From: Novosphingobium indicum
GTDB lineage: Bacteria; Pseudomonadota; Alphaproteobacteria; Sphingomonadales; Sphingomonadaceae
Direction of reading: 5' to 3'
Length of the DNA stretch: 64,000 bases
Assembly: GCF_014645195.1 (NCBI RefSeq)
Contig: NZ_BMLK01000004.1
Location: forward strand, 1-64,000
In this document: positions 46,116 to 54,835 of the stretch, in pieces
How the letters are laid out: each line of letters opens with the position of its first letter
Position numbering within the stretch: the first letter of the stretch is position 1
The notes under the pieces: generated by a model
The model's input: the letters and a program-made list of their open reading frames with translations, nothing else
The model's database searches: none
What the model was told of the DNA's origin: nothing
Position numbers and translations under genes: made by a program

Positions 46116-46723
46116 GTGCAACGCCCACCATCTGGGCCCTGATCCCCATCAAGGGCAGTGGTCAGGGCAAGTCGCGCCTTGCCGGCAAGTTGTCCGCGCC
46201 GGAGCGGGACGCCCTGGTCGACGCGATGTTGCGCCATGTCGTCAGCACAGCCGACGAGGCCAGGATGGTCTCGCGCACGGTGCTCGTTGGCCCTTCGCGG
46301 CATGGGCTGGATCGAGGTATCCCGCTGATCGGCGATCCGGGCAACGGGCTCAACGACGCCTTGGCACACGCGCTGGGCGAGATCGCATGCGCTCAGGAGC
46401 GACCTGACCGGCTGATCGTGATCGCCGCAGACTTGCCTTGTCTCACACCGCTGGATCTGGATTTGCTGGCTGAGGCCCCGCATCGGTCTATCGCCATCGC
46501 CCCAGACAGGCATGGAACGGGTACGAACGCCCTCTCTCTACCCTTGCCCGAGGCGGCAGGCTTTCGCTTCCGCTACGGCACCGACAGTGCGGCCCATCAC
46601 CGCGAAGAGGCGGAAAGGCTGGGCCTCAACGTGGAGACGATCCTCAGCACGGGGCTGGAGAAAGATATAGACGAGCCTTCCGATCTGGTTGATGCTGGAC
46701 AGGTGTATACAATCGAGCACTAG
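46112..46723 (+). CDS. cofC: Guanylyltransferase for F420 side-chain donor (CofC/FbiD)
   Basis: A 203-residue nucleotidyltransferase fold with LIPIKGSGQGKSRLA at the start, GLNDALAHAL, AADLPCLTP (metal aspartate) and a closing DIDEPSDL. It activates 2-phospholactate, phosphoenolpyruvate or 3-phosphoglycerate with GTP, depending on the lineage; the substrate cannot be read with confidence here. Its ATG overlaps the reductase stop. Confidence 0.9.
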   Translation: MSATPTIWALIPIKGSGQGKSRLAGKLSAPERDALVDAMLRHVVSTADEARMVSRTVLVGPSRHGLDRGIPLIGDPGNGLNDALAHALGEIACAQERPDRLIVIAADLPCLTPLDLDLLAEAPHRSIAIAPDRHGTGTNALSLPLPEAAGFRFRYGTDSAAHHREEAERLGLNVETILSTGLEKDIDEPSDLVDAGQVYTIEH

Positions 46724-46729
46724 CAGCCC

Positions 46730-47635
46730 ATGCTGCAAGCGATGCCGAAAACGGCACGAAATGGCGGAGAGAGCATTTTGCAGGCAAGCGATATCGACCT
46801 GACAGGCCAGGTGGCCTTCGTGACCGGCGGCGGTGGTGGCATCGGCCGCGCGACCGCGCTGTGCATGGCCGACATGGGCGCGGATGTCGCCATTATCGAG
46901 GCGATCCCGGAGCGCTGCGATCAGGTGAAAGAGATGGTCGAGGCACGCGGACGCAAGGCGCTGTGTATTCCCGGCAACGTGATGGACGTCGAAGCGCTGC
47001 AGAATGCCGTCGCGGCCGCAGCGGACACATTCGGCCGGCTCGACATCCTCGTGAACAACGCCGGCGGCGTGACGCGCCGCAACTTCCTGGATCTCAAGGA
47101 AAAGAACTGGCGCCGCCACATCGACATCAACCTCGTCAGCAATATCGTCGCCACGCAGGCCGCGGTGCCGGTGATGATCGAGGGTGGCCGTGGCGGTTCG
47201 ATCATCAATGTGACCAGCATTGAGGGATCGCGCGCCGCGCCGGGCTATGCCGTCTATGCCGCGTGCAAGGCGGGCATCAACAACATGACCCGCACGCTGG
47301 CGCTCGAATTCGGCGAATACGGCATTCGCGTGAACACTATCGCCCCGGACTATACCGTGACACCCGGCACGCGCGGGCAATGGGCGGGCCCGGTGGACGA
47401 AAGCACATGGCACCAGCCCACCGAAGCGCAGATCGATTCCGTGCGCCGCCGCATCCCTGCCGGTCGCGCGGGTATCGATGAGGAGTGCGGCCGTGTCGCC
47501 GTGTTCCTCGCCTCGCCGATGGCCAGCTACGTCAATGGCACGATCATTCCCGTCGATGGCGGCTCCTGGGCCTCCAGCGGCTGGGTGCGCGATCGCAACG
47601 AAACCTGGATCCTTCCCCCCGAAGTGATCGACTGA
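46730..47635 (+). CDS. SDR-family oxidoreductase in the F420 operon
   Basis: A short-chain dehydrogenase with TGGGGGIGRA, NNAGG, a serine in VTSIEGS, YAACK and a closing DGGSW, giving a complete active site. The first 15 or so codons may not be translated: a TTG at 46778 has GGAGAGAG just upstream and would give MQASDIDLTG, a better N-terminus. It lies between cofC and the luciferase-like oxidoreductase, so it probably acts on the same substrate; its own cofactor should be NAD(P). Confidence 0.85.
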   Translation: MLQAMPKTARNGGESILQASDIDLTGQVAFVTGGGGGIGRATALCMADMGADVAIIEAIPERCDQVKEMVEARGRKALCIPGNVMDVEALQNAVAAAADTFGRLDILVNNAGGVTRRNFLDLKEKNWRRHIDINLVSNIVATQAAVPVMIEGGRGGSIINVTSIEGSRAAPGYAVYAACKAGINNMTRTLALEFGEYGIRVNTIAPDYTVTPGTRGQWAGPVDESTWHQPTEAQIDSVRRRIPAGRAGIDEECGRVAVFLASPMASYVNGTIIPVDGGSWASSGWVRDRNETWILPPEVID

Positions 47636-47664
47636 CCTCCCCCGGATCAAGACAGAGCAGAACC

Positions 47665-48585
47665 ATGACCTTTACACTCAGTACCAGCCTGCCCTTCGAC
47701 CATGTGGAACAGGCCGACGAATTCGTCTCCATGCAGGCGCTCCACGAAATTGCGCGCGCCGTGGAAGACGCGGGGTTCTACGCCGGTTCGGTAACAGATC
47801 ACCCGGTTCCTTCCGCGCGCTGGCTCGACAACGGCGGCCACTACGCGCAGGATCCGTTCGTGATGCTCTCGATGCTGGGTGCAGTGACTACCAAGCTGCG
47901 GCTGCAGACCAACATCATCGTCCTGCCCTATCGAAACCCGTTCATCACCGCGCGCGCGGTCTCCTCGCTCGACCATTTCACCGGCGGGCGCGTGATCCTC
48001 GGCATGGGCGCAGGCTACATGAAGGCCGAGTACAAGGCGCTGGGTGTCGATTTCGATACCCGCAACGACCTGATGGACGAATACATCAAGGCGATGAAGC
48101 TGGCCTGGACCGGCGAGGATTTCACTTTCGAAGGCACCGGCTACACCGCGCTCGGCAACCGCGTGCGCCCGACCCCGGCACAGACCCCGCATCCGCCGCT
48201 GCTGGTCGGCGGCAATTCCAAGCGCGCGCTGCGGCGTACGGTGGAACTGGGCGATGCATGGCACCCCTTCTTCGTCCCCAAGACCGTTACCGACACCGCA
48301 CGCACCGCAGCCATGGAAGACGACGACGATGTGAAGGGCGCGATCGCCTACATGCAGGAGCACTGCGCCAAGGTCGGCCGCGAGGTTCCGCCCAAGGTCA
48401 TCGCCTCATCCACCTACTCGATCAAGAAGGGCTGGAGCGCGCAGGAAGCGCTCGACCACTTCGCGCATCTCAAGTCGATCGGCATCGATGCTTCGGGCGC
48501 CACAGTCTATGCGGATAGCCGCAGCGAGTACTGCGATCTCGCCCGCGAATTCGGCGAAAAAGTGATCTCCAAGATCGACTTCTGA
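47665..48585 (+). CDS. Luciferase-like F420-dependent oxidoreductase (Rv2161c type)
   Basis: A 306-residue TIM-barrel protein with VLPYRNPFITARAVSSLDH, GGRVILGMGAGY, EYKALGVDFDTR and PPLLVGGNSKRALRR, as in the Rv2161c-like group of LLM-class proteins. Encoded with F420 synthesis and reduction genes, it is very likely to use F420 and not FMN. It would reduce or oxidise an organic substrate of unknown identity. Confidence 0.88.
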   Translation: MTFTLSTSLPFDHVEQADEFVSMQALHEIARAVEDAGFYAGSVTDHPVPSARWLDNGGHYAQDPFVMLSMLGAVTTKLRLQTNIIVLPYRNPFITARAVSSLDHFTGGRVILGMGAGYMKAEYKALGVDFDTRNDLMDEYIKAMKLAWTGEDFTFEGTGYTALGNRVRPTPAQTPHPPLLVGGNSKRALRRTVELGDAWHPFFVPKTVTDTARTAAMEDDDDVKGAIAYMQEHCAKVGREVPPKVIASSTYSIKKGWSAQEALDHFAHLKSIGIDASGATVYADSRSEYCDLAREFGEKVISKIDF

Positions 48586-48616
48586 TCCCGCTGAAAGCCT
48601 TGGGAGGGGCTGCCAG

Positions 48617-49864
48617 ATGAACGAACCGACAACCGCGCTCGAAGAGTGGCGCAGGTATTGGCCTACGGTACTCGCGGCGATGGTCGGGATGTCGTTCTAC
48701 ACGGTCCTTACCTACTCACTGAGCACCTTCATCGGGCCTCTGGAAGCGGAGTTCGGGTGGAGCCGCACGGCACTGTCCTCGGGTCTGACCGTGTTCGCCG
48801 GAATCTCCATGCTGGGCGGCCCTTTCATCGGCATGGCGGTCGACAAGTTCGGCACCCGCAAGCTGGGCATCATCGGCATGGTCCTGGCGGGACTGGCCTT
48901 TGCCGCCTTCAGCCTGCTCAACGGGTCGATCGTCCAGTGGATCGCGCTCTATGTCATTTACGGCATCTTCGCGCTGGCCATCAAATCGACGGTCTGGAGC
49001 GCCGGCATTTCCAGCGTTTTCACCCATGCCCGCAGCCTTGCCCTCGCCGTTGTGCTGAGCGGATCGGCGCTCGGCCAGACGCTGGCCCCGCTTGCTGCCA
49101 ACAAGCTCATCAACGCGTTCGGCTGGCGTGAGGCCTATATCTGGCTCGGTCTGGGCTGGGCCGGCGTGGCGCTCGTGCTGCTGATCCCGTTCTACTTCGA
49201 CGCCCATGCCCGAAAAGCAAGAGAGGCCCCGGGTTCGGAGCAGAAGCCGGCAATCATCCTGCCCGGCCTCACCATCAAGGAAGCGACACGCGACAGCCGC
49301 GTGATCCGCATCGCGCTGGCCAACCTGCTCATGGCCTCGGTCGGTTCGGGCGTGTCGGTTCACCTCGTGCGGATCGTCTCCGAGACCGGCATTAGCATGG
49401 ACACTGCGGTCGAGATCGCCGCGACGGCGGGCCTGGCCGGGCTGATCGGCAAGCTCGGAGTCGGCTGGCTGCTCGACCGGGTTCAGGGTAGCCTGATCCC
49501 CTTCAGCGGTTTTGCCATCGGCGCTTTCGGGCATTTCCTGCTCATCGGTCTCATCGGCGGTGCCACGCCGCTCCTGATCGGCGCAATGTGCATCGGCTTT
49601 GCCTCGGGCGCGGGCCTCCAGATCTCGACCTATCTCATCTCGCGCTATGCCGGCCTGCGCAACTTCGGCGCGATTTTCGGCACGATCAGCTCGATGATGA
49701 TGGCCGGCACCGCGCTGGGCCCGATGTTCGCAGGCGCGGTGCACGACCTCACTGGCAGCTATGACATATTGGAAATGATCGCGGCGCCGGTCATGCTCCT
49801 GTGCGCCACGCTCTTCGTCGGCCTCGGCCCATATCCGGAGTTTACACGACCCGAACAGGATTGA
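48617..49864 (+). CDS. MFS transporter, first of a tandem pair
   Basis: A 415-residue major facilitator with twelve helices, a central loop near residues 195-220, and the MFS loop motif DKFGTRKLG between helices two and three. It resembles the oxalate/formate or monocarboxylate-type (OFA/MCT) permeases. It is about as long as, and clearly related to, the next gene. In this operon it should carry the substrate or product of the F420-linked pathway. Confidence 0.88.
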   Translation: MNEPTTALEEWRRYWPTVLAAMVGMSFYTVLTYSLSTFIGPLEAEFGWSRTALSSGLTVFAGISMLGGPFIGMAVDKFGTRKLGIIGMVLAGLAFAAFSLLNGSIVQWIALYVIYGIFALAIKSTVWSAGISSVFTHARSLALAVVLSGSALGQTLAPLAANKLINAFGWREAYIWLGLGWAGVALVLLIPFYFDAHARKAREAPGSEQKPAIILPGLTIKEATRDSRVIRIALANLLMASVGSGVSVHLVRIVSETGISMDTAVEIAATAGLAGLIGKLGVGWLLDRVQGSLIPFSGFAIGAFGHFLLIGLIGGATPLLIGAMCIGFASGAGLQISTYLISRYAGLRNFGAIFGTISSMMMAGTALGPMFAGAVHDLTGSYDILEMIAAPVMLLCATLFVGLGPYPEFTRPEQD

Positions 49865-49926
49865 CCGAAACACCGGGGCCAGCGGCGGCGAAGACACGCG
49901 GCGGCCCCCGCTATTGGGGAGAGAGC

Positions 49927-51198
49927 ATGACCGACCGAACGGCAGCATCGCCGGGATCCGCCGCGGGCGAATGGCGCGCGAACTGGGGCCTAGCCCTCTC
50001 CAGCTTCCTGGGCATGTCGGTCATCGCCATTCCCGCGGTGACGCTGGGCATCTACATGGGGCCGCTGGAGCAGGCTTTCAGCTGGACCCGCGCGGAAATC
50101 TCGCTCGGCATGACCGTCTTCGCGCTCATCACCACCCCGCTTGCGCCCTTCGCCGGTGCTCTGGCAGACCGCTTCGGATCGCGTCGGCTCGTTCTGCCGG
50201 GTCTGGTGCTGAACGGGCTGGCGTTCGCGGCCTTCTCGCTGATGACCGGCTGGTTCGCGCTCTACATCGCCTGCTGGGTCGCCTACTCGTTCTCGCAGCT
50301 GCTAATCCGCACGACCGTCTGGAACCGCGCACTGTCCGCAAACTTCCATGTCAGCCGTGGCCTTGCCCTAGCGGTCGTGATGCTCGGCCTGTCCTTGACC
50401 CAGACGGCGGCGCCGGTCCTGACCCAGAAGCTCGTCGCCGCCTTCGACTGGCGGACTGCGTTCGCGGCAATAGGTATCGGCTGGCCCGGCGTGGCGTTCA
50501 TCGTAGCCTTGGTCCTGTTCCGCGAGCGCCGAAACGCTCCGCAGACATCCGGCGGCTCGGAGCCGGACGACAAGCCTGCCGAGTTCGGGCTGACCTTCAG
50601 CGAAGCGATCCGCAGCCTGCCGGTATGGCGGATCATTCTGGCCATGACGCTCTACAGCCTCGTGATGAGTGGGCTTTCGATGCACCTCTTTCCTTTCCTG
50701 ACCGACTCCGGCGTCGCCCGGTCGTCCGCGGCCGGGGTCATTGCCCTGATCGGTGTTTCGGCCCTGGCCGGCCAGATCGTCACAGGCTTTCTGGCCGACC
50801 GCACCTCGAGCGCGCTGCTGCCCTTCGGGTGCTTCGTGCTGCTGGCGCTTGCGTTGATCGTGCTTCTGCAAGCTACCGGATCGCAGTCAGGGCTCACCTT
50901 CGGCGTGGTTCTGGCGGGCCTCAGCAGCAGCGCCTGCGTTACCATCGGCACCTATCTGATCACTCGCTATGCCGGCGTCCGCCACTTCGGCAAGATCTAC
51001 GGTATCGCCTCCAGCGGCATGGGGCTGGGATCGGGCATCGGGCCGATCCTCGCCGGGCACATTCGCGATTCCAGTGACAGCTACAGCTTGTTTTTGATGA
51101 TCGGCCTGGCGCTTTCCGTAATCGCCACAATACTGGTAACCCGGCTGGGCCCGTACCCGGTCTTTCTACCGCCGGTTGAAACACCCAAGGAAACCTAG
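49927..51198 (+). CDS. MFS transporter, second of a tandem pair
   Basis: A 423-residue twelve-helix major facilitator with DRFGSRRLV between helices two and three. It shares GPLE, the GLAFAAFSL segment and the C-terminal GTYLITRYAG stretch with the preceding transporter, so the pair arose by duplication and then diverged. I chose ATG 49927; the longer frame upstream overlaps the first gene. Confidence 0.88.
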   Translation: MTDRTAASPGSAAGEWRANWGLALSSFLGMSVIAIPAVTLGIYMGPLEQAFSWTRAEISLGMTVFALITTPLAPFAGALADRFGSRRLVLPGLVLNGLAFAAFSLMTGWFALYIACWVAYSFSQLLIRTTVWNRALSANFHVSRGLALAVVMLGLSLTQTAAPVLTQKLVAAFDWRTAFAAIGIGWPGVAFIVALVLFRERRNAPQTSGGSEPDDKPAEFGLTFSEAIRSLPVWRIILAMTLYSLVMSGLSMHLFPFLTDSGVARSSAAGVIALIGVSALAGQIVTGFLADRTSSALLPFGCFVLLALALIVLLQATGSQSGLTFGVVLAGLSSSACVTIGTYLITRYAGVRHFGKIYGIASSGMGLGSGIGPILAGHIRDSSDSYSLFLMIGLALSVIATILVTRLGPYPVFLPPVETPKET

Positions 51199-51207
51199 GC
51201 CCCTCTC

Positions 51208-52020
51208 ATGCAGACCACGCCAGACAGGCTCGCTATCGAATTCATCTGCATGCTCGGCATGCCTCCGGTGGAGTTCATCCGCCTCACGCGCGATCTGGGC
51301 GTCGCTGCTATCGGGCTTGCGCCGCAGCCGATCACCGCCAATCCGCATGGCTATCCGGCATGGAGCCTGCTGGAAGACAAGGCTCTCGTGCGCGAGACCA
51401 AGGCCGCCCTCGCGGATACCGGCGTCCGTGTGGCTCTTGGTGAAGGTTTCCTCGTTCGCGACGACATGGACCTGTCTACATTCGCCCCCATGCTCGATCT
51501 CTTCGCAGACCTCGGCGCGCCTGTGGTCAATGCCGTGAGCATGGCCGCATCGCCGCTGACCTTCGGTACCTTCGCCAGGATGGCCGGAGAACGCGGCCTG
51601 CGCACGACGGTAGAGTTCCTGCCGCTGATGCCGCCCGCGTCCTTCGCCGAAGCGCTCGCCTACGTTGACGCTTGTGGTGCCGACAATGCGCAAGTGCTGG
51701 TTGACGCCATGCATTTCTTCCGGGGAGGCAGCACGCTCGGAGAACTCGTCGCGGCCGACCCGGCGAAGATCGGCCATGTCCAGATCTGCGATGTTCCGAT
51801 GCCCGCTGCAACCGACGACTATGGCCTGGAAGCGCGCGAGGAACGTTTGGCGCCCGGAGCCGGAGACCTTCCACTAGCGGACTTCGTGAAAGCCCTTCCA
51901 CCCGAGATCACGATCGGCCTGGAAGTCCCCGAAATGGCAAAGGCCCGCGCAGGCATCGCCCCGGTCGATCGGCTTGCACCGGTGATCGCCGCAGCCCGGA
52001 AACTGCTCGCCGAAACCTAG
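51208..52020 (+). CDS. TIM-barrel sugar phosphate isomerase/epimerase-like protein
   Basis: A 270-residue xylose-isomerase-like (AP_endonuc_2) barrel with metal-binding candidates VEFLPLMP (Glu), LVDAMHFFRGG (Asp/His), GHVQICD and a final GLEVPEM (Glu). It follows the second transporter by 9 bp and ends the rightward operon; its stop overlaps the thiE stop on the other strand. Members epimerise or isomerise hydroxy-acids or sugars; the substrate here is unknown. Confidence 0.8.
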   Translation: MQTTPDRLAIEFICMLGMPPVEFIRLTRDLGVAAIGLAPQPITANPHGYPAWSLLEDKALVRETKAALADTGVRVALGEGFLVRDDMDLSTFAPMLDLFADLGAPVVNAVSMAASPLTFGTFARMAGERGLRTTVEFLPLMPPASFAEALAYVDACGADNAQVLVDAMHFFRGGSTLGELVAADPAKIGHVQICDVPMPAATDDYGLEAREERLAPGAGDLPLADFVKALPPEITIGLEVPEMAKARAGIAPVDRLAPVIAAARKLLAET

Positions 52021-52670
52021 AGGGCAGCTTCCATCGCGGCATGGAACGCCCTGACGGCCTCTGCTTCGTCACCGTTCCAGACCGCACCGCTGACAGCGAG
52101 GAAATCCGCGCCCGCTTTCACCAGCTCTGCACAGTTGTCGGGCGTTATCCCGCCAATCGCGACGCAGGGAATTTCGAACAGCGCCTGCCACCATTCGAGC
52201 AGATCGAGCCCGGCGGAGTACCTGGTATCCTTGGTCGTCGTCGGGAAGAAGGCGCCGAAGGCCACGTAGTCGGCCCCGGCCTCGCCCGCTTCCATGGCGA
52301 GGTGACGGCTGTTGTGGCAGGTCACACCGATCTGCGCATCGCGGCCAAGCGCCTTGCGCGCTTCCTCCACAGTGCCGTCTTTCTGCCCCAGGTGCACGCC
52401 GTCCGCACCGAGACGCTTGGCCAGACTGATCGAATCGTTGACGATGAAGGCGACCTCGCGCTCGGCGCAGATCGCCTGCAGAGGCTCCGCCAGTCGCGCC
52501 GCTTCGTGCTGGTCCATGTCCTTGACGCGAAACTGGAAGGCCGCGACCGGCGCGGCATCGAGCGCGCGGGCAAGGCGCTGCGGAAATTCTCCGCCCACGT
52601 CGAGCGGAGAAATCAGGTAGAGCGCAGTCGGTTCGCGCGCTATTTCGGTGTCGGCGGTCTCATCGGTCAT
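52017..52670 (-). CDS. thiE: Thiamine phosphate synthase
   Basis: A 217-residue TIM barrel with FQFRVKDM, FIVNDSISLAKRLGADGVHLGQKD, GVTCHNSRHLA, DYVAFGAFFPTTTK and AIGGIT, the full ThiE pattern. It joins the pyrimidine and thiazole phosphates to thiamine phosphate. It stands alone and is convergent with the F420-linked operon, probably marking its right boundary. Confidence 0.92.
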   Translation of the reverse strand: MTDETADTEIAREPTALYLISPLDVGGEFPQRLARALDAAPVAAFQFRVKDMDQHEAARLAEPLQAICAEREVAFIVNDSISLAKRLGADGVHLGQKDGTVEEARKALGRDAQIGVTCHNSRHLAMEAGEAGADYVAFGAFFPTTTKDTRYSAGLDLLEWWQALFEIPCVAIGGITPDNCAELVKAGADFLAVSGAVWNGDEAEAVRAFHAAMEAAL

Positions 52671-52764
52671 GGCTGCGCTTTAGAGCGCAATCGGGCCGGT
52701 TGGAAGCGCTCTGTCGCGTCAGGCGTTCCGGAGCCGTTCAAGCGCGACCGGGTAAGGAAGGGAC

Positions 52765-53235
52765 ATGAAAATTCGCGCATCACTTGCCATTGTCGTCGTG
52801 GCCGGACTTACCGGCTGCACGGTCATCCCGGCGGAGACACCCCCACCCGCTCCACACCCGGCCCCTGCGCTCCCTTCCCCTGTACCGCCGCCCCAAGTGC
52901 CTCCGCCGCCTGCGAACGCACCGCTGACCTTCGCCGCCCTCAACGAGACGGTTTCAGTGGACGGCCTGAAGGTTACACCGAAGGAAGTGCTGGAAGACAG
53001 CCGCTGCCCTATGAATGCCCGCTGTATCTGGGCCGGACAGGTCCGCCTACGCATCAGCGGCCACATCGGACTGCGCCGCAAGTCGATGGAGATCACCTCG
53101 GGCGAACCGATTCAGGTCGCCGATGGTTCGCTGGAACTGGTCGAAGTGCGCCCGGACAAGGTTACGACCGTGAATGCCGGCGCCATCGATCCGGCCGACT
53201 ATCGTTTCGGGTTCCGGTTCATGGGCGGGTTTTAG
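52765..53235 (+). CDS. Proline-rich lipoprotein
   Basis: A 156-residue protein with a lipoprotein signal (lipobox LTGC, Cys18), a Pro-rich linker of about 30 residues and a small C-terminal domain with two cysteines (SRCPMNARCIWAGQVRLRI) probably linked by a disulfide. Proteins with this CPxxxxCxWAG pattern are common in sphingomonads and of unknown function. It is likely anchored in the outer membrane. Confidence 0.75.
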   Translation: MKIRASLAIVVVAGLTGCTVIPAETPPPAPHPAPALPSPVPPPQVPPPPANAPLTFAALNETVSVDGLKVTPKEVLEDSRCPMNARCIWAGQVRLRISGHIGLRRKSMEITSGEPIQVADGSLELVEVRPDKVTTVNAGAIDPADYRFGFRFMGGF

Positions 53236-53267
53236 CTTTGGCCGGTGCCACAATGAGGCGTTCACAA

Positions 53268-53699
53268 ATGCCAGAACACGATTGGTGGATTCCGTGCTCT
53301 CGGGTGGCAGGATTGACATTGAACCAACCGCCACCGGATTGGGAGGCATTCAATCGCAAGTTCGTGTTGGTAGAGAGGGATGATGAGGCGGCCTTTGGCC
53401 GCGACTACGAATCTCTGGATGGAGATTGCACCATAACGATTGTTGATGAAGGCATTTGCGGTGCGAATTTCACATGTTCGTTCTTCGTCGCAGGCGCAGA
53501 CATTATAGGTCGCGCCACGAATGAAGCGATTTCGATTATCACGGCGGAATTTGATCTGAGCGCCAAACCACCAAGCTTCGACACTTGGGTGGAAGTAGCG
53601 CCGAACGTCCTGCAACGCTTCATCTACTTCGATGAACTATGCCTGTTCCTCACCGAGAACGAAGCCAACGCGATCATAGCAGCGGACGTTTTTGGCTGA
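53268..53699 (+). CDS. Hypothetical protein
   Basis: A 143-residue acidic soluble protein starting MPEHDWWIPCS; an in-frame ATG at 53253 is an alternative start. It has several scattered cysteines and no signal peptide or membrane helix. Base composition is less GC-rich than the neighbours, so it may be a recent arrival. I recognise no family. Confidence 0.6.
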   Translation: MPEHDWWIPCSRVAGLTLNQPPPDWEAFNRKFVLVERDDEAAFGRDYESLDGDCTITIVDEGICGANFTCSFFVAGADIIGRATNEAISIITAEFDLSAKPPSFDTWVEVAPNVLQRFIYFDELCLFLTENEANAIIAADVFG

Positions 53700-53711
53700 A
53701 AAGGAACCCGT

Positions 53712-54512
53712 TTATACACCCAACTCCACCAGACAGCCCTCTACCGCCGAGCGATAGCCATCGCCGAATAGCCGCAGATGCACAAGCCACGACCAGAGCC
53801 GATACAAAGCCTGCCGTTCCTTCCACCCCGGTTCGAGATCCAGCATCTCAAAGAACCGGGCGGGCGGATGATCGAACAGGGTGAGCATCGCAAGATCGAC
53901 TTCGCGGTGGCCATGGTAGCACGCCGGGTCGATCAGCGCTGAAATGACATCGCCACTCACCAGAATGTTTCCGCCCCACAAGTCGCCGTGCAGCAACGAC
54001 GGAATAGGATCGGCAGGCAATCTCTCCGGCAATGTCCGGCTCAGAGCCTCGATTCTCCGAGTAAGAGCGGCTGAAAGATACGGAACGTGGCACAGCAGGC
54101 GACGTTCGGCCCAGAAGGTCGGCCAGTCGCGGTGCGACGCGTTGGCGATCTCCACGCCGCCGAAGGCATAATCCTCCGGCCAGCCATAGCTCTCGCCGTG
54201 GCAGGCATGGAGACGTTCGAGGACCTGCGCCAGATCGGTCCATGCCGATCCAGGGCGGCCTGCCGCCGGCATGTTCTCCATAACCAGCAGATCGCGTTCC
54301 ACGGCCAGGACTTCGGGCGCAGGTGCTCCGGATCCGCGGACCGCACGCAGCATGGCGGCTTCCGTCTCCGCCCGGTCGCTCTCCTTGACCACCACCGTTT
54401 CGCCATCGGTCAGCGTTACCCGGTAAACTGTCGAGAGATCACCTCCGTGCCTGCGTGACAGCGACGATACCGGCAAGCCGATCAGTGCAGCGATCCTGGT
54501 TTCAATGGTCAT
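53712..54512 (-). CDS. Fructosamine kinase-family protein
   Basis: A 266-residue kinase with the phosphotransferase motif LLHGDLWGGNIL, metal motif DPACYHGHREVDLAM and a phosphate-binding GGDLSTVYRV loop near the N-terminus. Bacterial members phosphorylate protein-bound or free ketoamines so that sugars are released from glycated proteins. It stands alone and converges with the hypothetical gene at 53268. Confidence 0.88.
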   Translation of the reverse strand: MTIETRIAALIGLPVSSLSRRHGGDLSTVYRVTLTDGETVVVKESDRAETEAAMLRAVRGSGAPAPEVLAVERDLLVMENMPAAGRPGSAWTDLAQVLERLHACHGESYGWPEDYAFGGVEIANASHRDWPTFWAERRLLCHVPYLSAALTRRIEALSRTLPERLPADPIPSLLHGDLWGGNILVSGDVISALIDPACYHGHREVDLAMLTLFDHPPARFFEMLDLEPGWKERQALYRLWSWLVHLRLFGDGYRSAVEGCLVELGV

Positions 54513-54780
54513 GGCAACCTTCCGGATGGCGGGACGGGCATGCGCAGCCTCTCTGCCTGCGGCCGCAGTTGCAAGAGGGCGAGCGCCGATTTCCTACCCG
54601 GACGAACCATGGCACATTCGCACCAGGCACCTCTGCGCGGCTCTTTCCCATCGTTGGTTCCCAAACTTCATGCCCGCATGCACCATCGGGCCGTAAAGCT
54701 TTGAAACACCGAAATTAGATTAAGACTTCGCCATGGTCGAAGTGGACAAACTTTACGAACTTTGCCTTGCCCACAAACGA
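54513..54780. other. Gene-free stretch
   Basis: I see no coding frame here with believable composition. A near-palindrome (ACTTCG-CCATGGT-CGAAGT, 54725-54743) is the only structure noted before the aldolase terminator. Confidence 0.5.
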
Positions 54781-54808
54781 AAAGGCGGCGCCCGCAGGGC
54801 ACCGCCTT
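54781..54808 (-). terminator. Intrinsic terminator of the aldolase gene
   Basis: On the minus strand AAGGCGGTGCCC, loop TGC, GGGCGCCGCCTT form a 12-bp stem with one G-T pair, followed by TTCGTTTG. It lies 28 bp after the aldolase stop. Confidence 0.75.
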
Positions 54809-54835
54809 CGCGTCTTGAACGATGGGTCGAAGCGA

